A stretch of 64,000 nt of DNA from Nocardia acididurans. GTDB taxonomy: Bacteria > Actinomycetota > Actinomycetes > Mycobacteriales > Mycobacteriaceae. The position numbers were made by a program, and so were the translations under genes. The notes below the pieces were generated by a model. The model was not told the DNA's origin. It did not search any database and was given only the letters and a program-made list of their open reading frames with translations. The stretch lies in the NCBI RefSeq assembly GCF_016741815.1, contig NZ_JAERRJ010000001.1:806001-870000 (forward strand). The letters run 5' to 3'. Positions 51,882 to 60,336 of the stretch are shown piece by piece. Position 1 is the first letter of the stretch. Each line of letters starts with the position of its first letter.

Positions 51882-52502
51882 ATGAGCGAGATCACGGACC
51901 CGGCCGAATTACGCGAACTCCTCGGTGCGGCCATGCCGCGCGCCGTCACCAAGGATCGCTACCAGCTGCACGAACGCGACCGCGAATGGATCGCGTCCAC
52001 GCCGTTCGTGGTCCTCGCCACCAGTGACGCCGAAGGCAACTGCGACGCCTCCCCGAAGGGCGACCCCGCCGGATTCGTCAAGGTTCTCGACGACAAGACC
52101 ATCGCCATCCCCGAACGGCCCGGCAACCGCCGCGCCGACGGCTACCTCAACATCCTGAGCAACCCGCATGTGGGAGTGATCTTCCTCATCCCCGGCCGCA
52201 GCGAAACCCTGCGCATCAACGGGCGTGCCCGATTACTGCGCGACGCACCGTATTTCGACGACATGGTGGTCAAAGGGCATCGCCCGATCCTGGCCATCGA
52301 GGTCGATATCGACGTCATCTTCTTCCACTGCGCCAAGGCCTTCCTGCGCAGCAACCTGTGGAAGCCGGACCGCTGGCCCGAAACCACCCTCCCCAGCCAC
52401 GCCCGCCTGGTGAAGGAAGTGCAGACCAACGTCACCGAATCCGTGGAGCAGCTCGAGACCTACTATTCGCCCGAAAACTACGAGAAGGGCCTGTACCTCT
52501 AA
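51882..52502 (+). CDS. pyridoxamine 5'-phosphate oxidase-fold family protein (MSMEG_1061-like)
   Basis: From ATG 51882 the 206-residue protein has a split-barrel flavin-binding fold: PFVVLATSDAEGNCDASPKGD, KTIAIPERPGNRRADGYLNILSNPHVGVIFLIPG and ETLRINGRARL. These features match the PPOX subfamily represented by MSMEG_1061 rather than true PdxH. Such proteins are often F420-, FMN- or haem-binding reductases. The role is unknown. It ends 10 nt before murT and may be co-transcribed with it. Confidence 0.82.
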   Translation: MSEITDPAELRELLGAAMPRAVTKDRYQLHERDREWIASTPFVVLATSDAEGNCDASPKGDPAGFVKVLDDKTIAIPERPGNRRADGYLNILSNPHVGVIFLIPGRSETLRINGRARLLRDAPYFDDMVVKGHRPILAIEVDIDVIFFHCAKAFLRSNLWKPDRWPETTLPSHARLVKEVQTNVTESVEQLETYYSPENYEKGLYL

Positions 52503-52512
52503 ACTCGCGGTC

Positions 52513-53760
52513 GTGGCAGACATCTCGATGCGCGGACAGCTCGCGCTGCGGGCGGCGACCTTGGCGTCGTGGGCCTCGCAGAAAGCCGGGCGCGGTAAAG
52601 GATCGATGATCGGCGGCCTGATCGCGCTGAAAATCGACCCGACCCTCATGACGCAGCTGGGGCGGGGCCGCCGCACGGTGCTGGTCACCGGCACCAACGG
52701 CAAATCCACCACCACGCGCATGACCACCGCCGCCCTGCAGACCCTCGGCGAGGTCGCCACCCAGGCCGACGGCGCGAACATGGACGCGGGCATCGTGGCC
52801 GCGCTCACCGCGCACCGCACCGCGCCGCTGGCCGCCATCGAGGTCGACGAACTGCACCTGCCGCATGTGGCCGACGCGCTGAACCCGTCGGTCGTGGTGC
52901 TGCTCAACCTCTCCCGCGACCAGCTCGACCGGGTCGGCGAGATCAACATGATCGAACGCCGCCTGCGCGAGGGCATGGCCCGCCACCCGCACGCCGTGCT
53001 CATCGCCAACTGTGACGACGTGCTCGTCACCTCCATCGCCTACGACCACCCGAATGTGGTGTGGGTGTCGGCCGGCAGCGGCTGGTCGGTGGACGCCACC
53101 AGCTGCCCGCGCAGCGGCGAACCCATCCTGTGGGAGGGCGAGCACTGGTACAGCACCGGAACCGATTTCCAGCGCCCCGAACCGCAGTGGCGCGTCGACG
53201 AGCACACCCTCTACGGCCCCGACGGCCTGGAAGTGCCGCTCGCCCTTGCCCTTCCGGGCCGGGCCAACCGCGGTAACGCCGCCCAGGCCGTGGCCGCCGC
53301 CGTCGCCCTCGGCGCGGATGCCGCGCAGGCCACCGCCGCCGCGGCCACCGTGCGCGAGATCGCGGGCCGCTACAAGACCGTCGAGATCGGCGGTCACACC
53401 ACCCGCCTGCTGCTGGCCAAGAACCCGGCCGGCTGGCAGGAGGCGCTGTCCATGATCGACCCCGCCGCAACGGGTCTGGTGATCGCCGTCAACGGCCAGG
53501 TGCCCGACGGCGAAGACCTCTCCTGGCTGTGGGACGTCCGCTTCGAACACTTCGAGGGCACCCAGGTGGTGGCCGCCGGTGAACGCGCCACCGACCTGGC
53601 CGTGCGCCTCACCTATGCGGGCGTCGAGCACACCACCATCGCGGATCCCTTGCGCGCCATCGCATCCTGCCCCGCGGGCCGGGTCGAGGTGCTCGCCAAC
53701 TACACCGCGTTCCGCGACCTGAACCGCGACCTCGAGGAAAAGGCAGGAGTGCGCGCATGA
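52513..53760 (+). CDS. murT: lipid II isoglutaminyl synthase subunit MurT
   Basis: MurT is the Mur-ligase-like ATP-using partner of GatD and amidates the D-iGlu of lipid II. GTG 52513 gives 415 residues with the P-loop VTGTNGKSTTTRM, the Mur-ligase central domain (NLSRDQLDRVGEI) and the DUF1727 C-terminal domain. The zinc-ribbon insert looks degenerate: only SCPRSGEPILWEGEHWYSTG is visible, with one Cys where Gram-positive homologues have four. The gene overlaps gatD by ATGA, as Rv3712-Rv3713 do. The reaction is essential for cell-wall cross-linking in related bacteria. Confidence 0.93.
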   Translation: MADISMRGQLALRAATLASWASQKAGRGKGSMIGGLIALKIDPTLMTQLGRGRRTVLVTGTNGKSTTTRMTTAALQTLGEVATQADGANMDAGIVAALTAHRTAPLAAIEVDELHLPHVADALNPSVVVLLNLSRDQLDRVGEINMIERRLREGMARHPHAVLIANCDDVLVTSIAYDHPNVVWVSAGSGWSVDATSCPRSGEPILWEGEHWYSTGTDFQRPEPQWRVDEHTLYGPDGLEVPLALALPGRANRGNAAQAVAAAVALGADAAQATAAAATVREIAGRYKTVEIGGHTTRLLLAKNPAGWQEALSMIDPAATGLVIAVNGQVPDGEDLSWLWDVRFEHFEGTQVVAAGERATDLAVRLTYAGVEHTTIADPLRAIASCPAGRVEVLANYTAFRDLNRDLEEKAGVRA

Positions 53761-54467
53761 GTGACTCGACAGTGCGAATCGGCCTGGTCCTCCCCGACGT
53801 CATGGGCACCTACGGCGACGGCGGCAACGCCGTGGTCCTGCGCCAGCGCCTGCGCATGCGCGGCTACGACGCCGAAATCGTGGAGATCACCCTCCGCGAC
53901 CCGGTCCCGGACTCCCTCGACATCTACACCCTCGGCGGCGCGGAGGACTCGGCCCAGCGCCTGGCCACCCGCCACCTCCAGAAGTACCCCGGCCTCCAGC
54001 AGGCGGCCGAGCGCGGTGCCCCCGTCCTGGCCATCTGCGCCGCCATCCAGGTTCTCGGCCACTGGTACGAGACCTCGTCGGGCGAAAAGGTCGACGGCGT
54101 CGGCATGATCGACGTCACCACCTCCCCCCAGGACAAGCGCGCCATCGGCGAGGTCTCCACCACCCCGCTCATCCCCGGCCTCACCCAGGCTCTCACCGGC
54201 TTCGAAAACCACCGTGGCGGAACCAAACTCGGCGGCGACGCCACCGGCCTGGCCCGTGTCACCCGAGGCGTCGGCAACGGCGTAGGCGACGGCCTGGAGG
54301 GCGTCGTCCAGGGCTCGGTCATCGGCACCTACATGCACGGCCCCGCCCTGGCCCGCAATCCCGAACTCGCCGACCTCCTCCTGTCGCGCGCCCTCGGCGT
54401 CGATTCCCTCGCCCCCCTGAACCTCCCGGAAGTAGACCAGCTCCGCCGCGAACGCCTCCGCGCCTGA
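53757..54467 (+). CDS. gatD: lipid II isoglutaminyl synthase glutaminase subunit GatD
   Basis: GatD is a class I (triad-type) glutaminase that passes ammonia to MurT. The 236-residue protein has the nucleophile Cys94 in VLAICAAIQVLGHWYE and His194 in GTYMHGPALARNPELAD. Cys94 sits at the same number as in the characterised S. aureus enzyme. The ATGA overlap with murT shows coupled synthesis of the heterodimer. The gene is often annotated CobQ2, but no cobalamin genes are nearby. Confidence 0.94.
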   Translation: MSDSTVRIGLVLPDVMGTYGDGGNAVVLRQRLRMRGYDAEIVEITLRDPVPDSLDIYTLGGAEDSAQRLATRHLQKYPGLQQAAERGAPVLAICAAIQVLGHWYETSSGEKVDGVGMIDVTTSPQDKRAIGEVSTTPLIPGLTQALTGFENHRGGTKLGGDATGLARVTRGVGNGVGDGLEGVVQGSVIGTYMHGPALARNPELADLLLSRALGVDSLAPLNLPEVDQLRRERLRA

Positions 54468-54641
54468 GCCCTGCCGTCGAGCGGACCGCCCGGCCGCGAT
54501 CCAGCGCCGGGTGGATTTCGCCATGGCCACACCATCCCCGCTCCGGCGTGTCCGAATCGTGATTCCTCATGAACGTGTTGAGGGTGGGGCGGCGGGCCGG
54601 TAGTCTCGCGCGCGGCCATACGTGATGAGGGAGGTGGCCGG

Positions 54642-56285
54642 TTGTTGCGCAGGCGCGCCGTGTTGAAGGCTGCCGGAATGGCGGGCTTGCTGGCGGGCAT
54701 GGGGTCGGGTGCTGCTGTGCGCGGTGCCGGGCAGGCTCGTGCCGACCTACTGTGGAATGCGCTTTTCCAGGCGTGGGTGCCGGAAATCTTTGCGCCGCTG
54801 GCGGATCCGCCGGAGCACACCGAGGCGATCGTGATCGGGTCGGGGTTCGGGGCCGCTGTCACCGCGTTGCGGCTGGCGGAGGCCGGGGTGCAGAACACCG
54901 TGCTGGAGCGGGGGTCGCGGTGGCCCAACGATCCGTGGCGGGAGATCTTCACGGGGGATGATCTGCCGGACGGGCGCGGGTTCTGGCATCGGACCAGTTT
55001 CACCGGCGTCACCAAGGTGCCCATGCGGTTCGCGAGTTTCGGTGGCGTACTGGATGTGACCGAGTATCCGGGTATCGACGTGTGGCGGGCCGCCGCGGTC
55101 GGCGGTGGGTCGGTCGTGTTCACCGGGGCCATGGTCGCGCCGCCGAAGCATTTGTTCGACAGTGTCTTTCGCGGTGTCGTCGACTATGACGAACTGGATC
55201 GCCTGTACTACCCGCGGGTGCGGCAGATGCTGCGGCTGAACACCATGCCCGCCGACATCTACAACTCCGAGCCGTTCACGCATTCGCGGATCTGGGACGA
55301 GCAGGTGCGGGCCGCGGGGTATGAACCGGTGGCCAATGATTCGATCTTCAACTGGGATGTGCTGCGCGCCGAACTGGCCGGCAACTCGCGCAAGTCCGCG
55401 ACCGCCTCGCGCAGCAACCTCGGCAACTCCAACGGCGCGAAGTTCGATCTGAACCAGAACTACCTGCGCTACGCGGAGGCGACCGGCCGGTCCACCATCT
55501 ACCCGGGCCACCGCGTGGACACCATCGGCCAGGACCCCAACGGCAAGTACGTCGTGACGGTCACCAAGGTGGCCCCCACCGGCCAGGTGCTCTCCACCCG
55601 CACCCTCACCTGCGACCGCCTGTTCCTGGGCGCGGGTTCCATCGGCACCTCCGAACTGCTGGTGCGCGCGCAGGCCACCGGCACCCTGCCGCACCTCAAC
55701 GAGCACATCGGCGACGGCTGGGGCACCAACGGCGACGCCGTGCTCGCGCGCAGCGTCAGCTCGCTGTCGTCCACCGGCGGCGGCGTGGCCAGTGCCAGCC
55801 GCATCCTGGACGAGTCGGGTATGCCGCTGCATCTCGAAAACTGGTTCGTCCCAGGGATTCCGTTCGAAACCGGCGCGGTCGCCTCACTCGGCATCGCACT
55901 GGATCCGACCCGCGCCCGCTTCGGCTACGACCGCGCCGGCAATGGCGTCGGCCTGAGCTGGCCGGCCGCCGCACAGCAGGCGGTGCTGTCCGCCGTGCGC
56001 GCGGTGGACGACCGAATCGCCTCCCGCGCAGGCTCACTCGTCGATTACACGCCGATCGGCTACGACGCCAACGCCTTCTTCACCGCGCACCCGCTGGGCG
56101 GTGCGGTACTGGGCCGCGCCACCGACGCCTACGGCCGCGTCCACGGCCACCCGGGTCTCTACGTCATGGACGGCGCGGCCATCCCCGGCAGCACCGCCAC
56201 CGTCAACCCGTCGCTCACCATCGCGGCCATCGCCGAGCGCAATATCGAGGCGATCCTGCGTGCGGGCGGCCCGCACGGCCCGTAA
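54642..56285 (+). CDS. Tat-exported GMC oxidoreductase, cholesterol oxidase-like
   Basis: TTG 54642 (or TTG 54645) lies 5 nt after GGGAGGTGG and gives about 547 residues. A twin-arginine signal (LRRRAVLKAAGMAGLLAGMG) precedes the FAD motif AIVIGSGFGAAVTALRLAEAG. The C-terminal TAHPLGGAVLGRATD holds the catalytic His, and PGSTATVNPSLTIAAIAERN holds the conserved Asn. These are the type I cholesterol oxidase (ChoA/ChoD) signatures. It would oxidise cholesterol or another 3-hydroxysteroid outside the cell, producing H2O2. No steroid catabolism genes flank it. Confidence 0.87.
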   Translation: MLRRRAVLKAAGMAGLLAGMGSGAAVRGAGQARADLLWNALFQAWVPEIFAPLADPPEHTEAIVIGSGFGAAVTALRLAEAGVQNTVLERGSRWPNDPWREIFTGDDLPDGRGFWHRTSFTGVTKVPMRFASFGGVLDVTEYPGIDVWRAAAVGGGSVVFTGAMVAPPKHLFDSVFRGVVDYDELDRLYYPRVRQMLRLNTMPADIYNSEPFTHSRIWDEQVRAAGYEPVANDSIFNWDVLRAELAGNSRKSATASRSNLGNSNGAKFDLNQNYLRYAEATGRSTIYPGHRVDTIGQDPNGKYVVTVTKVAPTGQVLSTRTLTCDRLFLGAGSIGTSELLVRAQATGTLPHLNEHIGDGWGTNGDAVLARSVSSLSSTGGGVASASRILDESGMPLHLENWFVPGIPFETGAVASLGIALDPTRARFGYDRAGNGVGLSWPAAAQQAVLSAVRAVDDRIASRAGSLVDYTPIGYDANAFFTAHPLGGAVLGRATDAYGRVHGHPGLYVMDGAAIPGSTATVNPSLTIAAIAERNIEAILRAGGPHGP

Positions 56286-56292
56286 CCAGGTA

Positions 56293-56320
56293 GTCCACAG
56301 GGGGAATTCACCCTGTGGAC
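56293..56320 (+). terminator. intrinsic terminator
   Basis: GTCCACAGGG (56293-56302) and CCCTGTGGAC (56311-56320) form a perfect 10-bp stem with an 8-nt loop, 8 nt after the oxidase stop, followed by AGTTTT. Confidence 0.88.
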
Positions 56321-56469
56321 AGTTTTCCGCACGGCAGTAGTCCGCATGCGGAATGGGGTGCGGGGACCGAGTCCCCGAGGCCGGGTGACTCGTCTGGCGC
56401 GGTTTCGCGCGCAGGCGGTCGCCCGCGGTTAACCTCGGCTGGGGCCGTTCGATGAGGAAGGGGTCCGTG

Positions 56470-57252
56470 ATGCGCGAGGTCGACGCCCCGGAGTTGGAAG
56501 AGCTCCCGCACAAGCCGCCGGTGCTGTGGGTCGATTTCGTCATGCTCGCACTGGCCGTCGTGTCGGTCGCGCTGATCGTGTGGGTGACGTTCTTCCCCGT
56601 CTCGGGTTCGGCGTACCGCACGGTTGTGATCGTCGACTGGACCATTTGCGCGATATTCGCGGCGGAGTTCCTCTGGCGCTGGCGACGCGAGGGCTGGCCG
56701 TGGACCTTCCCGTTCGTCTACTGGTACGAGGTCCTGGGCATGATCCCGGTGACCAGCCCGTTCTTCCGCGGCTTCCGGCTGCTGCGCATCGTGGTGATCC
56801 TGGTCCGCCTGGGCCGGGTCGCGGATCGCGCACTGGGCGAACGGGTTACGGCCGCCGTGGTGAACCGCTCGGTGGGCACCATCGTCGAAGCCATCAAGCG
56901 CCCGGTCACCATGGCCGTCCTGGACGAGGTCGCCGAGGTGCTGCGCACGGGCCACTACACCCGCAATATCGCCAACGCCCTGGAGGAGAACCGGATCGAG
57001 ATGGATCAGATGATCCTCGAACTCATCCGCGCGGATCCGCAGCTGGGCCGTGTCCGCTATCTCCCCTTCCACGAGGACATCATTCGCGGTATCGCCGACG
57101 CCAGCTTCCGGATCGTCTTCCAGGTGCTGGCCGATCCGCGCACCGACGAACTGGTCGCCGATGTGTTGCGGGAGAACATCAATCAGATGCGCGAGGCCGT
57201 GCAGGACGGCGTGCGCGTGCCGGAATCAGTGGACCACAGGCAGTTCCCCTGA
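56470..57252 (+). CDS. voltage-sensor-like membrane protein without a pore domain
   Basis: ATG 56470 (or GTG 56467) follows AGGAAGGGG and gives 260 residues. Four hydrophobic segments resemble S1-S4 of ion-transport proteins. The S2-like helix ends FAAEFLWRWRREG, the S3-like contains YWYEVLGMIPV, and the S4-like FRLLRIVVILVRLGRV carries Arg at about three- to four-residue spacing. No S5, selectivity filter or S6 follows. Instead there is a soluble helical region of about 150 residues (TGHYTRNIANALEENRIEMDQMILELIR). It could be a proton channel of Hv1 type, a voltage-gated regulator or a non-conducting sensor. The function is unproven. Confidence 0.72.
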   Translation: MREVDAPELEELPHKPPVLWVDFVMLALAVVSVALIVWVTFFPVSGSAYRTVVIVDWTICAIFAAEFLWRWRREGWPWTFPFVYWYEVLGMIPVTSPFFRGFRLLRIVVILVRLGRVADRALGERVTAAVVNRSVGTIVEAIKRPVTMAVLDEVAEVLRTGHYTRNIANALEENRIEMDQMILELIRADPQLGRVRYLPFHEDIIRGIADASFRIVFQVLADPRTDELVADVLRENINQMREAVQDGVRVPESVDHRQFP

Positions 57253-57267
57253 TCCCGGCCCGGCGAC

Positions 57268-58494
57268 CTACACGTGCGAGCCGTGCCGGATCTCCTCGCG
57301 CGGTTCCGCCATCCGCAGCGTCTCCCACAGGATGAGCGCCACCAGCACGCCGCACAGCAGGCCCAGCGCCGCCATGGCGGGCAGTACGGAGGCGAGCGGG
57401 ATCAGCACCAGCAGCGCCACCGCGGCCACCAGTCGCGCCACGCTGATCTTCCCGGTGGCGTACTGCTTGCAGCCGACGAGCGCGATCAGATAGGCCGCGA
57501 CACCGCCGTAGAGGCAGAACAGCGGAATTCCGTGCAGCGCGTCGCGCAGCGTATGCCCTTCGTCCTGGCCGACATAGTTGAGCACCTTCTTCAATCCCAG
57601 TGAGAGCGCGATGATTCCGGCGATCATCGGGAAGTGCCAGTAGGTGTAGCTGCCGCGCGCGATCTGGATGCGCCGCTCGCCGGTGGCCTTGTGCAGCTCG
57701 TGCTCGACAGCCAGCGCCGCCACATCGAAGTACGCCCACCACAGCAGCCCCGACACCGCGAGCCCGAGCAGGGTGCCGACCACGATCGGCCACGAAACCG
57801 GAAGTCCCGCAACGCCGATGCCGATGGACACGATGGATTCGCCCAGCGCGATGATGATGATCAGCCCGTACCGTTCGGCGAAGTGCGAGGCCGAGATGAG
57901 CCGCCAGTCGTTGCCCGCGATCATGGTCCAGGCCATGTCACCGGCCAGGGCCGCGAACCACAGCCCGATCTGCCAGTTGTCGTGGTTGAACGCGCCGATG
58001 AGCAGCAGGGTGCCCGCGATGGTCAGGGATCCGGCGGCCCAGCGGATCACCTGCCCGCGTAGTTGGGGATCGTCGGCGCTGGCCATCCAGAACATGGCGA
58101 GGTGGACGAAGCGCACCACCAGGTAGGCGATGACGAACACCAGCGGCCCGTACCAGCCGCCGGGTAGATCGTGGAACGCCTCGGGGATGGTGAGCGCGAT
58201 GACGAAGGTCGCGCCCATGGCCACTAACATGGCGAGCCGGGCGATGCCCTCGTCCGCCTTGATGACATTGCCGAGCCACGAGTAGGCGATCCACGCCCAC
58301 CACAGCAGCATGAGGATGAGCAGCGCCTTGAGCAGCCCCTTCGGGGTGGCGTCATGGGCTGCGGCGTCGGTGACCATGGTGAAGGCGAACACCACGACCA
58401 GGTCGAAGAAGAGTTCCAGCTGCGTGACGGAGGCGTTCTCCGCCATCGTCATGAGTCGGGAGCGAGATCGTTGCGCACCGGGCATGTGGGACAT
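57268..58494 (-). CDS. low temperature requirement protein A (LtrA) family
   Basis: The 408-residue protein has about eleven transmembrane helices and the LtrA signatures VTQLELFFDLVVVFAFTMV near the N-terminus and SHFAERYGLIIIIALGESIVSIGIG in the middle, with GSYTYWHFPMIAGIIALSLG later. LtrA was named in Listeria for growth at low temperature. Its transport or structural activity is not established. It is convergent with the voltage-sensor-like gene, with 15 nt between stops, and starts 56 nt after the SRPBCC gene on the same strand. Confidence 0.9.
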   Translation of the reverse strand: MSHMPGAQRSRSRLMTMAENASVTQLELFFDLVVVFAFTMVTDAAAHDATPKGLLKALLILMLLWWAWIAYSWLGNVIKADEGIARLAMLVAMGATFVIALTIPEAFHDLPGGWYGPLVFVIAYLVVRFVHLAMFWMASADDPQLRGQVIRWAAGSLTIAGTLLLIGAFNHDNWQIGLWFAALAGDMAWTMIAGNDWRLISASHFAERYGLIIIIALGESIVSIGIGVAGLPVSWPIVVGTLLGLAVSGLLWWAYFDVAALAVEHELHKATGERRIQIARGSYTYWHFPMIAGIIALSLGLKKVLNYVGQDEGHTLRDALHGIPLFCLYGGVAAYLIALVGCKQYATGKISVARLVAAVALLVLIPLASVLPAMAALGLLCGVLVALILWETLRMAEPREEIRHGSHV

Positions 58495-58550
58495 ACTGCA
58501 GTGCGCGGGGCCGGAACGGCAGGGTAAGCGACGCGTGTTCGCCTACAGCG

Positions 58551-59117
58551 TCAGGCGGTGCCGAAGCCCGGTTCGAAGCCGCGGCCGTAATGCTGTTGCG
58601 GCGTATAGGTTGCGGGCTCGTAGCCGATGGATTCGGCGTAGGGCAGTTCCTCGGCCTCGGTCTCGGCGACCAGGTCGATGCCGTGCACGGATTCGACGAA
58701 GGCGATGAAGTTCTCGACCATCACCTCGCCCTCGCGGCGCGCGGTGCGCTTGAGCAGCATGCCGGGCGCGGGGATGGGGAGGTAGACCTCGGAGTGGTAC
58801 CAGACCTCGGTCGCGCCGTCGCCGGTCTCGGTGAGTTCGAACCAGCCCTGACCGCCGGCTCCGGCGCTGCTCTCGGTGACCTTCCAGGCCACCCGGTCCT
58901 CGCTGCACGTGTACTCGACGACCTGCCGGTCGGGCCGTCCCATGACGTTGGCGGAGACGTAGACCCGCTTGGGGCGTCCGTGCTTGTCGCGTCCGGCGAC
59001 CCGGACATCCTGATGGGAGGGTGACCAGTCCGGGAGCTGCTCGACCATGAGCAGCGCCTCCATCACCTGATCGGGATCGATGTCGATGACGAACCGGTGA
59101 TCTGTTTTCGTACGCAT
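58551..59117 (-). CDS. SRPBCC family protein, polyketide cyclase-like
   Basis: The 188-residue protein fits the START fold: DHRFVIDIDPDQVMEALLMVEQLPDWSPSH at the N-terminus, a beta-sheet (KRVYVSANVMGRPDRQVVEYTC, GWFELTETGDGATEVWYHSEV) and a C-terminal helix (MVENFIAFVESVHGIDLV). A Tyr/Pro/Gly-rich tail of about 35 residues follows. This group resembles lipid- or polyketide-binding SRPBCC proteins of mycobacteria. It is upstream of ltrA and may share its transcript. The ligand is unknown. Confidence 0.8.
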   Translation of the reverse strand: MRTKTDHRFVIDIDPDQVMEALLMVEQLPDWSPSHQDVRVAGRDKHGRPKRVYVSANVMGRPDRQVVEYTCSEDRVAWKVTESSAGAGGQGWFELTETGDGATEVWYHSEVYLPIPAPGMLLKRTARREGEVMVENFIAFVESVHGIDLVAETEAEELPYAESIGYEPATYTPQQHYGRGFEPGFGTA

Positions 59118-59283
59118 GCAAAACCCTCCAGCTTCGGGTGCCGATTGTGACCAGCGTCGCTCTGAGAGTCAACTGTGCCGGAGGTCGCTGGAAGGCTGCC
59201 CGATTGGCCGGGTTCGCGAATATCGCTGGTGGCCAACATGATCGGATTAAAACTACCCCGCTCCGAAAAATTTCGGAAAAAGC

Positions 59284-59469
59284 TCACTCAGCGGGCACGA
59301 CGACCGCGTCCGGCCCGGGGAAGACGAGTCCCTGATGACCGTCGGGAAACCGCACGAGGAAGGGTGGCGTCCCGTCGGGTCCGCGCACTTCGACGATCTC
59401 CGCGGTGTGATCGGACAGGCCCACTGTGCGCCCGTGTACGACAAGCCGGTCACCGACGTTCGCTCGCAT
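59284..59469 (-). CDS. DUF1918 domain protein
   Basis: The 61-residue protein from ATG 59469 starts MRANVGDRLVVHGRTVGLSDHTAEIVEVRG and continues with a beta-rich SH3-like barrel ending PDGHQGLVFPGPDAVVVPAE. This is the complete DUF1918 domain, a small actinobacterial family of unknown function that often appears beside stress or redox genes. It is divergent from the RibD-C reductase gene and shares the intergenic region with its operator. Confidence 0.88.
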   Translation of the reverse strand: MRANVGDRLVVHGRTVGLSDHTAEIVEVRGPDGTPPFLVRFPDGHQGLVFPGPDAVVVPAE

Positions 59470-59528
59470 GGTTCGAATTATTCGCCGATCGTGACGCGCA
59501 TCACAAGGTCGAGGCGTGCCGGAACCCC

Positions 59529-59583
59529 TTGACACCACTCCAGACGTAGTACTACGTTGAGACCACTTCAAACGGAGTACAAC
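59529..59583 (+). promoter_or_regulatory. promoter with palindrome and tandem direct repeats
   Basis: TTGACA (59529-59534) and TACGTT (59553-59558) form a plausible -35/-10 pair with 18-nt spacing. A perfect 14-nt palindrome ACGTAGTACTACGT (59544-59557) overlaps the -10. A 22-nt segment at 59534-59555 recurs at 59562-59583 with four mismatches and a 28-nt period (about three helical turns), consistent with co-operative repressor binding. The second copy ends 17 nt before the start codon. Confidence 0.65.
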
Positions 59584-59600
59584 AACTGAGGCGGTCAAAG

Positions 59601-60179
59601 ATGCGAAAGCTCACCTACTTCGTCGGTATGTCCCTCGACGGCTACATCGCCGCCCCGGACGGCGCGATCGATGCGTTCGAGGTCAACGAGGCCTTCGCCA
59701 AATGGCTGGCCACCGACTACCCGGAAACCCTTCCGACGCACGCCCGGCCGTACTTCGGCGTGCCCGCGGACGCGCCGAACGTGCACTTCGACACCCTGGT
59801 CATGGGCCGCGGCACCTACGAGCCCGCCCTACAGGTCGGCATCACCAGCCCGTACGGGCACGTGCGCCAGTACATCGTCTCGACCACGCTCGGCACGATC
59901 GACGACCCGGCGGTCGAACTCGTCGAGTCGGATCCGGTCGGCCTGGTCCAGCGTCTCAAGCGCGAGGACGGCAAGGACATCTGGCTGGCAGGTGGCGGCA
60001 AATTCGCCGCACAGCTGATGGACGAGATCGACGAACTCGTCATCAAGAGCTACCCGGTCGTCCTGGGCGACGGCGTCAAGGCCTTCGCCGACAACTTCCG
60101 CCCGACCCACTTCGAACTGGTCAAGCGCGAGAACTTCGACGCCGGCGAGCAGGTCAGCTGGTTTCGCCGCCGCGCCTGA
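59601..60179 (+). CDS. dihydrofolate reductase-fold protein (RibD C-terminal family)
   Basis: The 192-residue protein begins MRKLTYFVGMSLDGYIAAPDGAIDAF, a hallmark of the RibD-C/DHFR-like reductases. It continues with VMGRGTYEPALQVG, YIVSTTLG and IWLAGGGKFAAQLMDEIDELVIKSYPVVLGDG, which bind NADPH. It is probably an NADPH-dependent reductase of a small molecule, and neither riboflavin nor folate genes are adjacent. A well-marked promoter/operator upstream suggests specific induction, possibly by an unlinked regulator. Confidence 0.88.
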   Translation: MRKLTYFVGMSLDGYIAAPDGAIDAFEVNEAFAKWLATDYPETLPTHARPYFGVPADAPNVHFDTLVMGRGTYEPALQVGITSPYGHVRQYIVSTTLGTIDDPAVELVESDPVGLVQRLKREDGKDIWLAGGGKFAAQLMDEIDELVIKSYPVVLGDGVKAFADNFRPTHFELVKRENFDAGEQVSWFRRRA

Positions 60180-60336
60180 CCCCGGCGGCGGCGCCGCGGG
60201 GCGAACGTGATTGCCGCCCGGCCTGATTCGTGATTTACGCCAATACAACGGGAGGTGGCGGCAAATCCGGTGGACCCGGGCCGGTAACCTTGGGGGCTGG
60301 TAGCAGCAGTTTGTCGATCTTGGAGGATTTCCCACC

